Assembly (NCBI RefSeq): GCF_030867145.1
Contig: NC_134418.1
Span: 126,501 to 190,500, forward strand
Direction of reading: 5' to 3'
Origin: Opisthocomus hoazin
Taxonomy: Eukaryota > Chordata > Aves > Opisthocomiformes > Opisthocomidae
Length of the DNA: 64,000 bases
The notes under the pieces were generated by a model. That model made no database searches. It was not told where the DNA came from and saw only the letters and a list, made by a program, of their open reading frames with translations. This document shows positions 46,613 to 59,660 of this stretch, in pieces; positions within the stretch are counted from its first letter, which is position 1, and every line of letters starts with the position of its first letter. A program made the position numbers and the translations under genes.

Positions 46613-47027
46613 GTAGCAGTGTGGGAAAGAGAGGGAGCCAGGGGAGGGCCCAGGATGCAGAAGAGGGGTGACAGGGCCCCGAGGGCCCAGGACTCACCGC
46701 AGCTCTCACTCTCGGTGCTGCCGGGAGACTTGGACACTTCAGATGCTTCTCTCTCCTTCTCTCTTCCCTTCTTCTTCTGTAACTCAAATCGTTTGGCTCG
46801 CCTCCACCTGAGAGAAAATGCATGTGGTTGTCTTAGAGCTCATACGAGACGCGGCTTCCTAGACAAGAAGCCTCACTGCACACTGTATGCAGGAATAGGA
46901 CAGAGAAAGAGAGAGAATATGATGAGTGGGAAGCAGAACTCACAGATCGAGAGAGAACTTGAATCAGAGGAATAAACAAGGCAGGAAAGAGAGATAAAGA
47001 CAGGGAAGAAGCCGGAAGAAAAGGGCC

Positions 47028-47390
47028 TTTCTGGCCTCTACTCACACCCCCCAGCCTCCCATCTCTTTCCAGCCTCCTTTTTTTCTGGCCTCTACTCTCG
47101 CCCCTGGCCTCCCACCCCTCTGCAGCCTCCCACCCCTCTGCGGCCTCCTTTTTTTCTTTCTGGCCTCTACTCTCGCCCCCGGCCTCCCACCCTGCTGCGG
47201 CCTCCCACCCCTTTCCGGCCTCCTTCTTTTTCTGGTCTCTACTCTCGCCCCCAGCCTCCCACCCCTCATCAGCCTCCTACCTCCCATTTTGCTGGCCTCT
47301 ACATAGTTCAGCTTCCCACCCCTATGCAACCTCCTACCTCTTTCCAGCCTCCACTCCCCGCCCCAAGCTTCCCACCCCCGTCCCCACACA
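47028..47390. repeat. 75-bp pyrimidine-rich minisatellite, unit 4
   Basis: Unit 1-type copy number, with a few bases lost in the first C run. The minus-strand frame is 150 codons (47,042-47,494). Confidence 0.9.
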
Positions 47391-48808
47391 CTGACAGAAA
47401 GAGAAAAACGACAGTGAACAGGGAAAAAGGTATTAAGAAACAAAGAAAGGGTCAGACGAAGAAGAGGGTGGTTAGGGTTGGAACCCCAACACAAACCAGC
47501 AAGGGGCTAGTGGACAGAGAGAGAGGAAGAGAAGAAAGGGCCGGGAAGCAAGACAGAGAAGGAGAGAAAGGCAAAAAGGGAGAGCCGGCTGGACAGGGAC
47601 GTATAGCAAGAAACAACCAGACAGGCAGCAGGACAGAGACACAGAGACAGAAAAACCGGGGGACAGGAACCAGGACAGAGTGACGGCCAGAGGAAACAAG
47701 GGCCAGGGAGCAGGACAGCGATGGAGAAAGAAGCACTGCGGCAGCAGGGTAGAAAGAGAAGGAAGAAAGGCCAGAAGAAGGATGGGGAATGACAGAGAAG
47801 GGAAAGAGAAGGACAAGGAGCAGGACAGATTGTCAAAGAAAGGGAGTGGGACAAGGTGATACTGAGAGAGAAAAAGGGGACAGGGAGGCAGGATAAAGTG
47901 AAAGACAGGCAAAAATAAGAGACAGGGGAGCAGGACAGAGACGGAGGGGGAAACGCCTCGGCTGGGCAGCAGGAGAGAGAGGCGGAGAAGGGAAAAAACA
48001 GCACAAAACCTGGGACGGCCAACCTGGGTGGGCGGGGAGCAGGTCAGAGAGCCGGAGAAAGGAAAAACACTGCTGTGGAGCAGCAGAGGGGAACGGAGAA
48101 AGAAAGAGAGCGAGGGGGAGCAGGGCAGAGAAACGGAGAGAGAAAATAAGTGACGGGGAGCAGGGCAGAGCCCTAGGAAGACGAAAATAAGACACGGGAG
48201 AAGACCGAGGAGCTCAGAGAGAAAGAAGGGTCGAAAGAAAACGCCAGAGAGGTAGAGAAATCAAGAAAAACAGGGACGAGGAGCCTTGCAGAGACGGAGC
48301 ACGAAAATGTTGGGCCGGTGAGCGCGAAAGAGGGAGAGAGAGACAGGGGCAGGGGGAGGAGATGAAGAAGAAAGGAGAGACAAAGATGGCAATGGAGCAC
48401 AGGACACACAGGCAGAGAGAGAAAAAGGACAGTGAACAGGAAAAAAGGGACCGAGAAACAAAGAAAGGGTCAGATCTAGACAAAGAGACCAAGAAGAGGG
48501 GAGGCGGGGGGGTGTGTGCAGGGAAACCCCAAAACAAACCAGCAAGGGGCTACAGGACGGAGAGAAAGGGCCATGAAGCAGGACAGAGAAGGAGAGAAAG
48601 GCAAAAAGGGAGAGCTGGCTGAACAGGGACGTATAGCAAGAAACGACCGGACAGGCAGCAGGACAGAGAAACAGAGACAGGGAGCCGGCTAAAGAAATTC
48701 TGGAGGGAGAAAAAGAGGGAGAGGTAGCAGGACACAAACACAGACAGAAGACGGGAGGTACAGGGAAAGGGAAAGAAAAGGAAAAAGAAAAAAAAAACAA
48801 ACAAAACA
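47391..48808. repeat. Purine-rich minisatellite, unit 4
   Basis: Counterpart of 6,518-7,925. Confidence 0.8.
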
Positions 48809-49905
48809 ATCACAGCAGCGTGGGAGAGAGAAGGATCCAGGGGAGGGCCCGGGACGCAGAAGAGGGGCGACAGGGCCCCGGAGGCCCGCCACTCACCGCA
48901 GATCTCGCTCTCCGCGCTGTCGGGAGACTCTGCCGCTTCAGGCGCTTCTCTCTCCTGCGCTCCTCCCTTCCTCTTCCGTAAGTCCGGTCGCTTGGCTGTC
49001 CTACACCTAAGAAAAAACGCGCATGTGTCGCGGCTCTCAGGACACGAGGCTCCCTAGGCACGTAGCCTCGCTCGCTCACGCGCTCCACAACCGTACCATG
49101 CTGCTGCTGGTGACACATACAGACCCTGCGGGACACGCTGGCGGCCTGGCCTGCTGCAGGCTACCAAGAGGGAGCCTTCCTCACCCGCAGAGGCAGGCTC
49201 TCTCCTGCCTGCGGAGCCAGGCAGCTTCCAGCCAGGTGGCCTTCCATTTTTTTTTCTTCTTCAGCCTTCTCGGGACTCTCCAGCTTCAGCCCCGCCAGCT
49301 CCCGTCCGCAGCCACTCAACGGTCCGCCTCTCCCTTTTCGCCCCCACGACGCCAGGAGACCGAGGCCCGGCACACACAGCCCTCACAAGCCTGGAGCGGG
49401 CGCAGCCAACGGCATCCCCAGGGCAGGAACGGACAAACGCGTCCTCAGCGCGGCCCCTGCCACAGAGAAAGAAGCAGCGGCGACCGCGTTAAGGGAGGCC
49501 GAGGCACGCTCGAGGCCCAGTGTGCCGCCCGCACCACGGGCCTTGGGGGAGGCCGGGGGCTCCGGGACAGGCTTCAGGGGACGTGCTGGAGCTGGGGGCG
49601 GCTGCGCGGGGCGAGCGGGGCCGGGGAGCGCTGCCGAGTTGGGGGGGGGGTGCCCGCATCCTTCCCCCCTCACCCTGCGTCACCTCCCGCCTCTGGCCCC
49701 GGGGCTGCCCGCACCCGCCTCGCCTCCAGCGCACCGGCAGCCTGCCGCAGCGGGCGGCTCGAAGCTTCCCGTCCCACCACCCTCGGGCAGCCACCACGCA
49801 CCCCCGCACCCGTCGCAGGGGAGCCCGCGCCTCACGGCTGGCCTCTCCGCTCCCCCGCCGCCCCGGCACCCGACACCAGGGCGCCGCCATGCTGCTGCGC
49901 CGTAC

Positions 49906-49922
49906 CGCGCATGCGCCACGTG
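49906..49922. promoter_or_regulatory. NRF1-type site plus E-box, block B, unit 4
   Basis: CGCGCATGCGCC then CACGTG; minus-strand ATG at 49,890-49,888. Confidence 0.55.
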
Positions 49923-50063
49923 CCGACGGCGCGCCGGAGTGGCCAGTCCCCAGTCCCTGCGCGGAACGCCGGGCTGCAGTACCGCATCGCGGCCAGGGGA
50001 CGGCGCCAGCGGACACGGCGCGGCGCCCACGCCCGGCCCCACCTCCGGGTCCAGGCAGCGCGC

Positions 50064-50086
50064 GCCGCCGGCAGGGGGCGGCGCCT
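50064..50086 (+). promoter_or_regulatory. Single CTCF-like motif, unit 4
   Basis: One copy of CCGGCAGGGGGCGG at 50,068-50,081. Confidence 0.5.
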
Positions 50087-50512
50087 CCGCACGGCTCCGG
50101 GCAGCGCCCTGCCGCGCGCCTCCCGCTCCGGGCAGCCCCCGACTCGCGGCTGCGACACGGCGCCGCACCCCCGCCGCTCCTTGCCCCCGACCTCCCGGGG
50201 GCTTTTCCCCAGGACCTGCCACTCCATCCACACCCCCACACACCCCGCGCTCACCTTCTCCCTCGCTGCAGCCGCAACCCGGCTACGGCTCCGCTCCTCC
50301 CTCGACTCGCACCGGCCCCTCCACAGCCACCCGGGGCACGGCAGCACCGGGCCCTCCACCGGCAGAGGGAGGGGCCGTCGCCATCAGCCGTGCTGCCCGC
50401 ACCTGGGGCTCCTCCGGCTCCGGCCCACGGCTGGATCCCACGGTGCCGTCATTGGGCAAACACAAAGACCCTCTGAAGCCGTTTGGGCATTTCAGCAAGC
50501 AGGCAGGCGTCC

Positions 50513-50518
50513 TTTATT
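50513..50518 (-). terminator. Poly(A) signal, model C, unit 4
   Basis: Same context as at 9,656. Confidence 0.6.
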
Positions 50519-50581
50519 GCAGCACCGGACACACAGGGCACGGCTCCTCCCAGCGCGCACAGCACCTGTGCCACTCGAGCG

Positions 50582-50870
50582 GCAGTACCGAATTTTGGTC
50601 ACCGGGTGGCAGCAGCGAGCTCTTGGACACGGCGCCACCGCGCATTCGCGTCTCCCGAGCCGCAGTACCGAACTTTGGTCACCGGGTGGCAGCAGCGAGC
50701 TCTTGGACACGGCGCCACCGCGCATTCGCGTCTCCCGAGCCGCAGTACCGAACTTTGGTCACCGGGTGGCAGCAGCGAGCTCTTGGACTCGGCGCCACCG
50801 CGCATTGGCGCCACCCGAGCCGCAGTAACGAACTTTGCTCACCGGGTGGCAGCAGCGAGCCCTGCGGCAC
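50582..50870. repeat. 80-bp tandem repeat, unit 4
   Basis: Monomers start at 50,582, 50,662, 50,742 and 50,822, as in units 1 and 2. Confidence 0.92.
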
Positions 50871-51060
50871 GCCCGGTCGAGGCGCGGCCGCACCGCTTTC
50901 TGGGGACCGGACGCAGCGGGAAGGCTGCAGAAAAACACACGGAACTGACCACAGAACTACCCTTCGTCCCGCGCAGCGGGGGCTGTGGCGGGACCAAGCA
51001 CAACGCCTCGTCGCACATGCCCGAGAGCAATGCGGCTGCCCGGCAGCCGAGTCCCTGAAA

Positions 51061-51197
51061 ACGACACCTCCCGGCATGCCCTGGCTAGCAGGGCTCGGCC
51101 GCCCGGCAGCCGGAAGACTACACCTCCCGGCATGCCCCGGGGAGTAGCGTGACCGACAGCGCGCCCCGCGCCCCAGCACTACAGCTCCCAGCACGCC
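51061..51197 (+). promoter_or_regulatory. Triple SBS promoter, unit 4
   Basis: Sites at 51,061-51,080, 51,117-51,136 and 51,178-51,197, identical to unit 1. Confidence 0.65.
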
Positions 51198-51664
51198 GCG
51201 GGAGCTGCGGGCCTCGGCTTGCGGGGACACCGTGCCCGAAACGGCGCTGGACCCCCGCCGCTCCTTGCCTCCCACACGGACCCCGCTCGGCAGGTACCCT
51301 CGCCCGCCTCGGGGCTTTCCCCGGGACCCGCCGCTCCATCGACCGCCCCGCGCTCACCTTCTCCCTCCCTGCAGCCGCAGCCCGGTCACGGCTCCGCTCC
51401 TCCCTCGGCTCGCACCGGCCCCTCCACGGCCACCCCGGTCACGGCAGCACCGGGCCCTCCACCGGCAGAGGGAGGGGCCGTCGCCATCAGCCGTGCTGCC
51501 CGCACCTGGGGCGGCCCCGGCCCACGGCTGGAGCCCGGCAGGAACAGGGGGCCGTCGCCCCTGCCCCACAGCCCGTCCCCTCCTCCCCTGGGCTCTGGCG
51601 CAGCCCCTCGTCCCGTGCAAACCACGCACAAACGCAGCCGCGAGGGCAAAAGGGACCGCAGGTC

Positions 51665-51670
51665 TTTATT
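51665..51670 (-). terminator. Poly(A) signal, model A (from unit 5)
   Basis: TGAATAAA form. Confidence 0.6.
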
Positions 51671-51890
51671 CAGTCACGCACCCAGCCAGTCCCGGGAGCC
51701 GCTCTGCTCCGGGGCTCGGGGCCCCCGATGCTCCCTCTGCCCCTCCGACACCTCGGCAGTCCTTCCCGCAGCTGCGCCCGTTGCTCCAGCAGGGAACAGT
51801 CGGTCAGTCCGCTCCCGGAGCGATGCGCTGCTCGGCAGAGGCCGCCAAAAATGAGGAGCAGGGTGCAGGCCACTACAAGAGAGGAGAAAA

Positions 51891-54050
51891 GTGACAGCGG
51901 CGGTGTAACGAGAAAGCACGAAGCAGGGAAAGGGACAGCGAGAGAAGGACGGGGACAGGCAGTCCCACAGAGATGGAGAAAGAAGCAGCAGGAAGAGAGG
52001 AAGAGTGGCAGCAGAAAGAAGAAGAGGGAGCAGGACAGAGACCGAAAAAGGATGGGGGAGCAGGACAGAGGCGCAGAAAAAACCTGCAACGGGCAGCACG
52101 ACAGGAAGGGAGGAAAAAAGAATAGGGGCAGGGACCCGGACTGAGACAGATGGGGAAAGACAAAAAAAAAAAGCTACAAAAACAGGGCAGAGAGGGAGGA
52201 ATGAGACAACATGGACAGGGAGCCGGGACCGCAAACGACGGAGGGAAGGGGCGAGGGTGGGCAGGACAACACGAAACAAACCACATAGCTACACGCTACA
52301 GGGAAAAGAGGGAAGACTTAAGAAGTAGGGAGCGGGAGCTGAACAAAAGAGAGCCAGAGAGGAAAAAGCCAGAGAGTAATGCGTACAGAAAGAAAGGGGG
52401 GGGGGATTCTAAAACAGGGTCATCGGGGAGACAGACACAAGTAAGAAGGACAAAGGACAAAAGCAACAGGCTACGAGGTGGAGAGGGAAGAATCAATGAA
52501 TATGGACAGAGCGCTGGCCAGAGAGAGACCGAGAAAGGCAAAAGATGGCACGGGTGACAGGGCAGAGAGGGACGAATTTAAAAACCAGGCACAGGGAGTC
52601 GGACAGAGGGAAAGGCAGAAATAAGAGGAGAAAAAGTGACGGGCCACGGGGCAGAGAGGGAGGAATGGATAAAGAGCAACAGGGGACCGGACAGAGCACA
52701 ATGGAGAATGGAAAAAAAGCAAAAGCACGCTCCAGGGAAGACGGAGGGACTGAAGAACAGCGACCAGGAGCTGGACAGCGAGACACAGAGGAAGACCAAA
52801 AAACCAACGAAACAAAACCAGTGATGGGCTACAAGATGGGCTGGGGGAAACACAAAACAGCGCCAGGGAGCTGGACACAGAGAGATGGAGACAGACAGAC
52901 CAATAGCGTGGGGCTACAGGGGGCAGAGGAACGAATTAAACACTGAGGACGGGGAGCCAGACAGAGAGAGAGGGAGATCGCGGAGAACAGTGGTGGGTGC
53001 AGGAAGAAGAGGTAAGAGTTAATAAATGGGGACAGGGAGCCGCACAGGGAGGGACCGAGAAAGGCAAACACAGCAGCAGGGCATAGGGCAGAGAGGAAGA
53101 ACTAAAAAACAGGGGCAGTGAGACAGACATAGAGAGATGGAGAAAAGAAAAAAGCAATGGGTGATGTGGCAGAGAGGGAGGACTTAAAAACAGGCACGGG
53201 AAGCAAGAAAGACTGAAAGGGGGGGGGGGCGGCGCTGAATCCAATAGGCAACAGGATGGAGAGGGAGGACTTAAAAGTGAGGGACGAGAAGCTGGGAAGA
53301 CAGAGAGGTGGAGAAAGAAACAGAATCACAACACGCTACAGTGCCAAGAAGGAAGAAGCTGAACAACAGGGACAGGGAGCCAGACAAAGAGAGCCAGAGA
53401 AAGAAAAAATACCGACGGGCCACAGGACAGAGAGGGAGGAATGAAACAATAGGGATCCGGAGCCGGGCAGTCAGAGAGGGAGGAAGAAGAAATAGCCAGG
53501 GGCAATAAGGCAGAGAGAGAAGGCGGCAAAAACAGGGATCTGGACCAGATCGATGACAAAAGACAAGGACAGTGATGGGCTATAGGGAGGAGAGGGAGGA
53601 ATGCGAAGACAGGGGCGAGGCGCCAGATGCGGAGCAAGGCATACAGGAAGTACAGCAAAAGCTAGAGAGCAGAGAGGGAGGAATTAAACCACAGGGATAG
53701 GGAGCCGGGGAGGGAGCTGGAAAAAGGGATGGAGGAGGGGAGACGAGGAGGAATTAAAAAATTGGGATCCAGAGCCCGAGAAAGAAGTAAAATTGCCACA
53801 GGCTAAATAAAGGGCCCAGAAGGAAGAAATTGAAAACCAGGGAGCAGAAGCCAGCCAGAGAGAGACGCAGAAAGGAAAAACCACGATGGGCTCCCAGATG
53901 GAGAGGGAGGAATTTCAAAAAGGAAGGGAGCGGGAGCCATACACAGAGAGACAGAAAAAGGGAAGATAGCAACAGGCCACAGGGCAGCGAGGGAAGAATT
54001 GAAAAGTAGGGACAGGAAGCCGGACAGAGCGCAACGAGAAAGAAATGGCC
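51891..54050. repeat. Purine-rich minisatellite, unit 4
   Basis: Counterpart of 11,031-13,190. Confidence 0.85.
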
Positions 54051-54054
54051 GGGG

Positions 54055-54561
54055 GGGAAACACAGCACCACCACCTGCGACAGGCTACAGGGCTAGCCCA
54101 AGCTGGCCAGTGGAAATATTCCGTACCACAGACGTCACGCACAGCTTATAAATGGGGGCTGGCTGCGGGGCAGGAATCAGCTCTTGTCGTTTCCGCGAGT
54201 TGGAACCCGCTCTCGTCCGGGAGGTCAAACTATTTTGGAATTTAGCGAAACTTGCGATTTCCGGGTTCCGCAATCGCTGTTCGGGGACTGCCTGTGAATC
54301 GGTCATCGGGTGGTGAGAGAAACTGTACTGCGTATAGTTTGGTTCGCATGTGCGTTGTTGCAATTATTATCATCGTTATTAGAATTATCAGCAGTATTTC
54401 CTTTGTTGCCTTACTAAACTGTCTTTATCTCAACCGACAAGTTTGACCTTTTGTCCATTTGTCCTCCGCATCCCGCTGGGGAGGGAACGGGCCGGGGGTG
54501 GGGGCTGTGAGCGAGCAGCTCTCTAGTGCTTAGTTGCCGGCTGCCAAGTTAAACCATGACA
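54055..54561 (+). mobile_element. Solo LTR remnant at unit 4/5 junction
   Basis: Same element and orientation, with the TATA box at 54,147-54,152 and the 3' end at 54,561. Confidence 0.75.
54131..54152 (+). promoter_or_regulatory. LTR core promoter, unit 4/5
   Basis: The CRE-like GACGTCAC and TATAAA are conserved with the same spacing. Confidence 0.55.
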
Positions 54562-55710
54562 GACAGAGAGGGAGGAATTAAAAAAAAACAGGACTGGGAG
54601 CAATCTACAGAGAGACGTCCGGGAACGAAAGTGTAAACAGCACCGCGTACAGGGCAGAGAGGGAGGAATTCAACAAAAATAATAAGGAAAGACAGGGAGC
54701 CGGACAGAGGGACACAGAGACAGAGAAAACAGCAATGGGCTACAAGACAGAGAGGGAGGGATTAAAAAATCCTGGCGGGGAGCCGGACCGGGAGAGACGG
54801 CAAAAGAAATGAAATCGCGCCGTGGCACAGGGAAGACAGGAGGACAACACTGAAAACCAGGGCCTGGGAACTGGAAAGAGAGCGCCAGAGAATGAAAGAA
54901 CTCCTGACGGGCTCTAGGGCAGAGACAGGAGGAATGAAAAAACAGGGGCGGGGAGACAGAGAGAGACAGAGAGAGAGAAATAAGAGGGGGGGAAAGCAAC
55001 AGGCCGCAGGCTCCAGAGGGAGGAAGTGCGAAAGAGGGGCTGGGAGCCGCACAGGGAGAGGGTGGAGAAACAGACCTGCAGAAGTGACAGGGTATGGGGC
55101 AGAGAGGGAGGAACTTAAAAAAATCAGGACCTTGAGCCAGAAGAGACGGAGAAAATAAAAATGGTGACGGGTAACAGGGCAGAGAGGGAGGAATGAAAAA
55201 AGAGGGACAGGAAGCCAGAACAGAGAGACTGCGAAGGCAAAAAGTCCCGACAGCTTCCGCAGAGAGGGCGAGGAACTGAAACTTAGAGACAGGGAGTTGG
55301 ACAGAGAGAGACAGAGAAAGAAAAAGAGAAAAAAGACGGAGATGCAGAAAGGGAAAAGGAGCGACAGGACAGAGAGGGAGGAATTCAAAATGAGGGGCAG
55401 GGAGCAGAATAAAGAGAGACAGAGAAAGAGGCAGACGCGCAACGTGCTACGGAGCTGAGAAGGAAGACCTTGAACCACAGGGACAGGGAGCCGGACAGAG
55501 AGTCCCAGAGCTGGCAAAAGTACCGACGGGCTATAGGGCAGAGAGGGGGGAAAGCAAAAACCGTGATCGGGAGCCAGACAGAAAGAGATAGGGAAGCAAA
55601 AGAAAGTCACGGGCTACAGGGCAGAGAGAGGGAGGACCTAAAAGACGGGGACAGGGAGCTGGTCAGAGATGGAGAAAGCAGGTACACGGGAGCGGGGAGG
55701 GGGTTGGAGG
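54562..55710. repeat. Purine-rich minisatellite, unit 5
   Basis: Counterpart of 143-1,290. Confidence 0.85.
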
Positions 55711-56030
55711 GGGCAGGGAGGAAAAAAAAGCCAAAAATCACAGCAGTGTGGGAAAGAGAGGGATCCAGGGGAGAGCCCGGGATGCAGAAGAGGGGCGACA
55801 GGGCCCCGAGGGCCTGGCACTCACCGCAGATCTCGCTCTTAGCACTGCCGGGAGACTCTGCCGCTTCAGACGCTTCTCTCTCCTGCTCTCCTCCCTTCCT
55901 CTTCCGTAACTCAGGTCGCTTGGCTGTCCCCCACCTAAGAGAAAACGTCCATGTCTCGCAGCTCTGGCGAGACAAGGCTCCCCAGACAAGTAGCCTCGCC
56001 TGCTCACGCACTACGCGCAGGAACAAGACA

Positions 56031-57683
56031 AGAGGGAAAGAGAGAGAGAGAGAGAGAGAGAATGACGAGCGGGCAGCAGAACTGACGGATCAAGAGAGAA
56101 ACTGAATCAGGGGAATAAAGAACGCTGGAGGGAGACAAACGTACAGGCAACAAGCCAGATGGACGAGGGCAGGAGACACACAGATCAGGACAAAGAGGTG
56201 GAGAAAGTGAAAACAGTGATGGGCTGCAGGACGAGAAAAAAGGCCAAGGAGCAGGACAGAGGAGAATAACGGGACAGCAAGCTGGACAGGGGCATATAGC
56301 AAGAAACAAAGGGACAGGCAGCAGTATGGAGATATACAGACAAAGAGTTACGGGGAGGATGGAGGACAGAGAGAATGAGAGAAAAGGGACAGGGAGAGGG
56401 GCACAGATGGAGAAAGAAATGCTGGCGACAGAGAGAGGAAGAAAGCAACAGGACAGAGGCAGAGAGGTAGAGAAAGGAAGAAAAAAGTAGCGACGAGTAG
56501 GAGGCCAGAGGCACAAGGAAAAGACAGGAGGAAGGACAGAGTGACAGAGAAAACCGGTGAGGGACAGGACGCCAGAAAGAAAGATACTGTGAAAGAGAGC
56601 GCGACAGGGAGCAGGACGCTGGGACAGACAGCAACCGAGAGCAACCGAGAGAACGGCAGCGAGGCGGAGCACAAGAGAAAACAGGGACTGAGAGCAAGAC
56701 CGAGGGGTGAAGCAATAAATAATGGGGCTGGGGAGCAGGACAGCAGAAGAGAGAGACAGAGAGGGGGACACTTAAGACAACCGCAAACTGAGAGGGAGAA
56801 GGAGAAGAGCACAGAGGGTCACAGACAAAAAGAGAGGGACGGCAGAAAGAGAAAAACAAGACGAGGGAGGAGGACTGAGGAGCAGAGAGAAAAAGGGTAC
56901 AGGGAAAAGGACAGAGATGCAGAAAACAAGGCAAGACTGGAGCCAGAACACAGGGCAAAACTGACAAGGACAGGCAGCGCAACAAAGGGATGGAGGAGGA
57001 AAGAACAGTGATGGGCCGCAGCACAGAGGAAAAGAGAGAAAAAGAGCAAGAAGAGCAAGAGAAGGAGAATGACAGGAGGGTGTAGACAGAAAGACTGGGA
57101 CACGTCAAAGGGGCACTTGGGGGATACACACATCGGAAGGGTAGAAAGGAAAAGGGAGGGATGGGGAGCAAGACAGCGTGATAGAGCGAGACGGAGGAAA
57201 TGGAGTGCAAGGGCGCAGAAAAGCAGAGGTACTGGGAAGAGGAAAGAACGTCAGGGAGAGAAAGGTGAGGGTGGGGAGCAGGAGAGAGGTAGAGAACAAA
57301 AAAAATAGCCACAGGCAGAATAACAGAAATACGGAGAATAAAAAATTACTTCCAGGCAGCAGGACAGAGGCACAGAGCAAGAGGAACAAAAAACCACAGG
57401 GAGAAGGACGGGTAACACACAGCACGACACTGCGGGAGTGAGAGGACGGAACAGAGCAAGGCAGAGGAATGAGGAGCAAAAACAAAAAAACAACCCAGCA
57501 AACAGAAAGGGAACTGGACAGAGATAGGCAGCAGGGCACAGAGATGGAGAAAGAAAAAACAGCAACAAGGACAGGGAATGAGGAATAGAGAGGAAAAGAG
57601 CGGGACAGGGAAACAAATACAGACAAAAGAAGGGGAGGTACAGGGAAGGAAAAGAAAAGCTGGGGGGGGGGGGGGGGGGGGGA
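56031..57683. repeat. Purine-rich minisatellite with poly-G tract, unit 5
   Basis: Counterpart of 1,614-3,262. The G run is about 21 bases (57,662-57,682). Confidence 0.85.
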
Positions 57684-58785
57684 GGAGGAATCACAGCAGC
57701 ATGGGAGAGAGAAGGATCCAGGGGAGGGCCCGGGACGCAGAAGAGGAGCGACAGGGCCCCGAGGGCCCGCCACTCACCGCAGCTCTCGCTCTCGGCGCTG
57801 CCGGGAGACTCTGCTGCTTCAGGCACTTCTCTCTCCTGCGCTCCTCCCTTCCTCTTCCGTAACTCCGGTCGCTTGGCTGTCCTACACCTAAGAGAAAACA
57901 CGCATGTCTCGCGGCTCTTAGCAGACGAAGCTCCCTAGGCACGTAGCCTCGCTCGCTCACGCGCTCCACAACCGTACCATGCTGCTGGTGACACATACAG
58001 ACCCTGCGGGACACGCTGGCGGCCTGGCCTGCTGCAGGCTACCAAGAGGGAGCCTTCCTCACCCGCAGAGGCAGGCTCTCTCCTGCCTGCGGCGCCAGGC
58101 AGCTGCCAGCCAGGTGGCCTTCCATTTTTTCTTCTTCTTCAGCCTTCTCGGGACTCTCCAGCTTCAGCCCCGCCAGCTCCCGTCCGCAGCCACTCAGCGC
58201 TCCGCCTCTCCCTTTTCGCTCCCACGACGCCAGGAGACCGAGGCCCGGCACACACAGCCCTCACAAGCCTGGAGCGGGCGCAGCCAACGGCATCCCCAGG
58301 GCAGGAACGGACCAACGCGTCCTCAGCGCGGCCCCTGCCACAGAGAAAGAAGCAGCGGCGACCGCGTTAAGGGAGGCCGAGGCACGCTCGAGGCCCAGTG
58401 TGCCGCCCGCACCACGGGCCTTGGGGGAGGCCGGGGGCTCCGGGACAGGCTTCAGGGGACGTGCTGGAGCTGGGGGCGGCTGTGCGGGGCGAGCGGGGCC
58501 GGGGAGCGCTGCCGAGTTGGGGGGGCGGTGTGCCCGCCTCCTTCCCCCCTTCCCTTCCGTCACCTCCCGCCTCTGGCCCCGGGGCTGCCCGCACCCGCCT
58601 CGCCTCCAGCGCACCGGCAGCCTGTCGCAGCGGACGGCTCGAAGCTTCCCGTCCCACCACCCTCGGGCAACCACCACGCAGCCCCGCACCCGCCGGAGGG
58701 GAGCCCGCGCCTCACCGCTGGCCTCTCTGCTCCCCCGCCGCCCCGGCACCCGACACCAGGGCGCCGCCATGCTGCTGCGCCGCAC

Positions 58786-58797
58786 TGCGCATGCGCC
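58786..58797. promoter_or_regulatory. NRF1-type site, block A, unit 5
   Basis: TGCGCATGCGCC; minus-strand ATG at 58,770-58,768, with the CCAGCGGTGAGG donor form of unit 3. Confidence 0.55.
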
Positions 58798-59436
58798 ACG
58801 CGCCGACGGCGCGCCGGAGGGGCCACAGCCTGCGCGGAACGCCGGGCTGCAGTACCGCATTGCGGCCAGGGGGCGGCGCCCACGCCCGGCCCCGGCCCCG
58901 GGTCGGGACAGCGCGCGCCGCCGGCACGGGGCAGCGCGCGCCGCCGGCACGGGGCGGCACCCCCGCACGGCTCCGGGCAGCCCCCGACTCGCGGCTCCGA
59001 CACGGCGCCGAACCCCCGCCCCTCCCTGCCCCCGACACGGACCCCGCCCTCCCGGGGGCTTTTCCCCGGGACGCGCTGCTCCATCCACCTCCCCCCCCAC
59101 CCCGTGCTCACCTTCTCCCTCGCTACAGCCGCGGCCCGGCCACGGCTCTGCTCCTCCCTCGGCTCGCACCGGCCCCTCCACAGCCACCCGGGGCACGGCA
59201 GCACCGGGCCCTCCACCGGCAGCCACCCCGGCAGAGGGACGGGCCATCGCCATCAGCCGTGCTGCCCGCCCCTGGGGCTCCCCCGGCCCCGGGCCCACGA
59301 CTGGAGCCCGGCAGGAACAGGGGGCCGTCGCCCCTGCCCCACAGCCCGTCCCCTCCTCCCTGGGCTCTGGCGCAGCCCCTCGTCCCGTGCAAACCAAGCA
59401 CAAACGCAGCCGCGAGGGCAAAAGGGACCGCAGGTC

Positions 59437-59442
59437 TTTATT
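59437..59442 (-). terminator. Poly(A) signal, model B, unit 5
   Basis: TGAATAAA form, as in unit 3. Confidence 0.6.
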
Positions 59443-59660
59443 CAGTCACGCACCCAGCCAGTCTCGGGAGCTGCTCTGCTCCGGGGCTCGGGGCCCCCGA
59501 TGCTCCCTCTGCCCCTCCGACACCTCGGCAGTCCTTCCCGCAGCTGCGCCCGTTGCTCCAGCAGGGAACAGTCGGTCAGTCCGCTCCCGGAGCGATGCGC
59601 TGCTCGGCAGAGGCCGCCAAAAATGAGGAGCAGGGTGCAGGCCACTACAAGAGAGGAGAA

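Larger units (their letters stand above)
45798..50430 (-). other. Transcription unit B, unit 4 copy
   Basis: First exon ATG 50,384-50,382, donor after 50,255; exon 2, 49,456-49,185; 110-bp exons 49,006-48,897 and 46,807-46,698; terminal exon from 46,024 with AATAAA at 45,823-45,818. Only one CTCF-like motif is present. Confidence 0.5.
50493..51535 (-). other. Transcription unit C, unit 4 copy
   Basis: First exon ATG 51,487-51,485, donor after 51,358; terminal exon from 50,924 through the four-monomer 80-bp array to AATAAA at 50,518-50,513. Confidence 0.4.
40897..54419. repeat. Macrosatellite unit 4 (13,523 bp, mosaic)
   Basis: The first 3 kb is the most diverged copy in the window, with scattered substitutions and a shorter GA dinucleotide run near 42,517. 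Block A starts with block B-type sequence (about 44,215-44,790), and the poly-G tract is only 13 bases. The rest follows units 1 and 2. Confidence 0.96.
51645..59300 (-). other. Transcription unit A, unit 5 first exon to unit 4 terminal exon
   Basis: First exon ATG 59,253-59,251, donor after 59,112; exon 2, 58,334-58,063; 110-bp exons 57,887-57,778 and 55,934-55,825; terminal exon from 51,872 with AATAAA at 51,670-51,665. The CpG island upstream of exon 2 has a private 23-bp tandem duplication (58,909-58,954). Confidence 0.47.
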
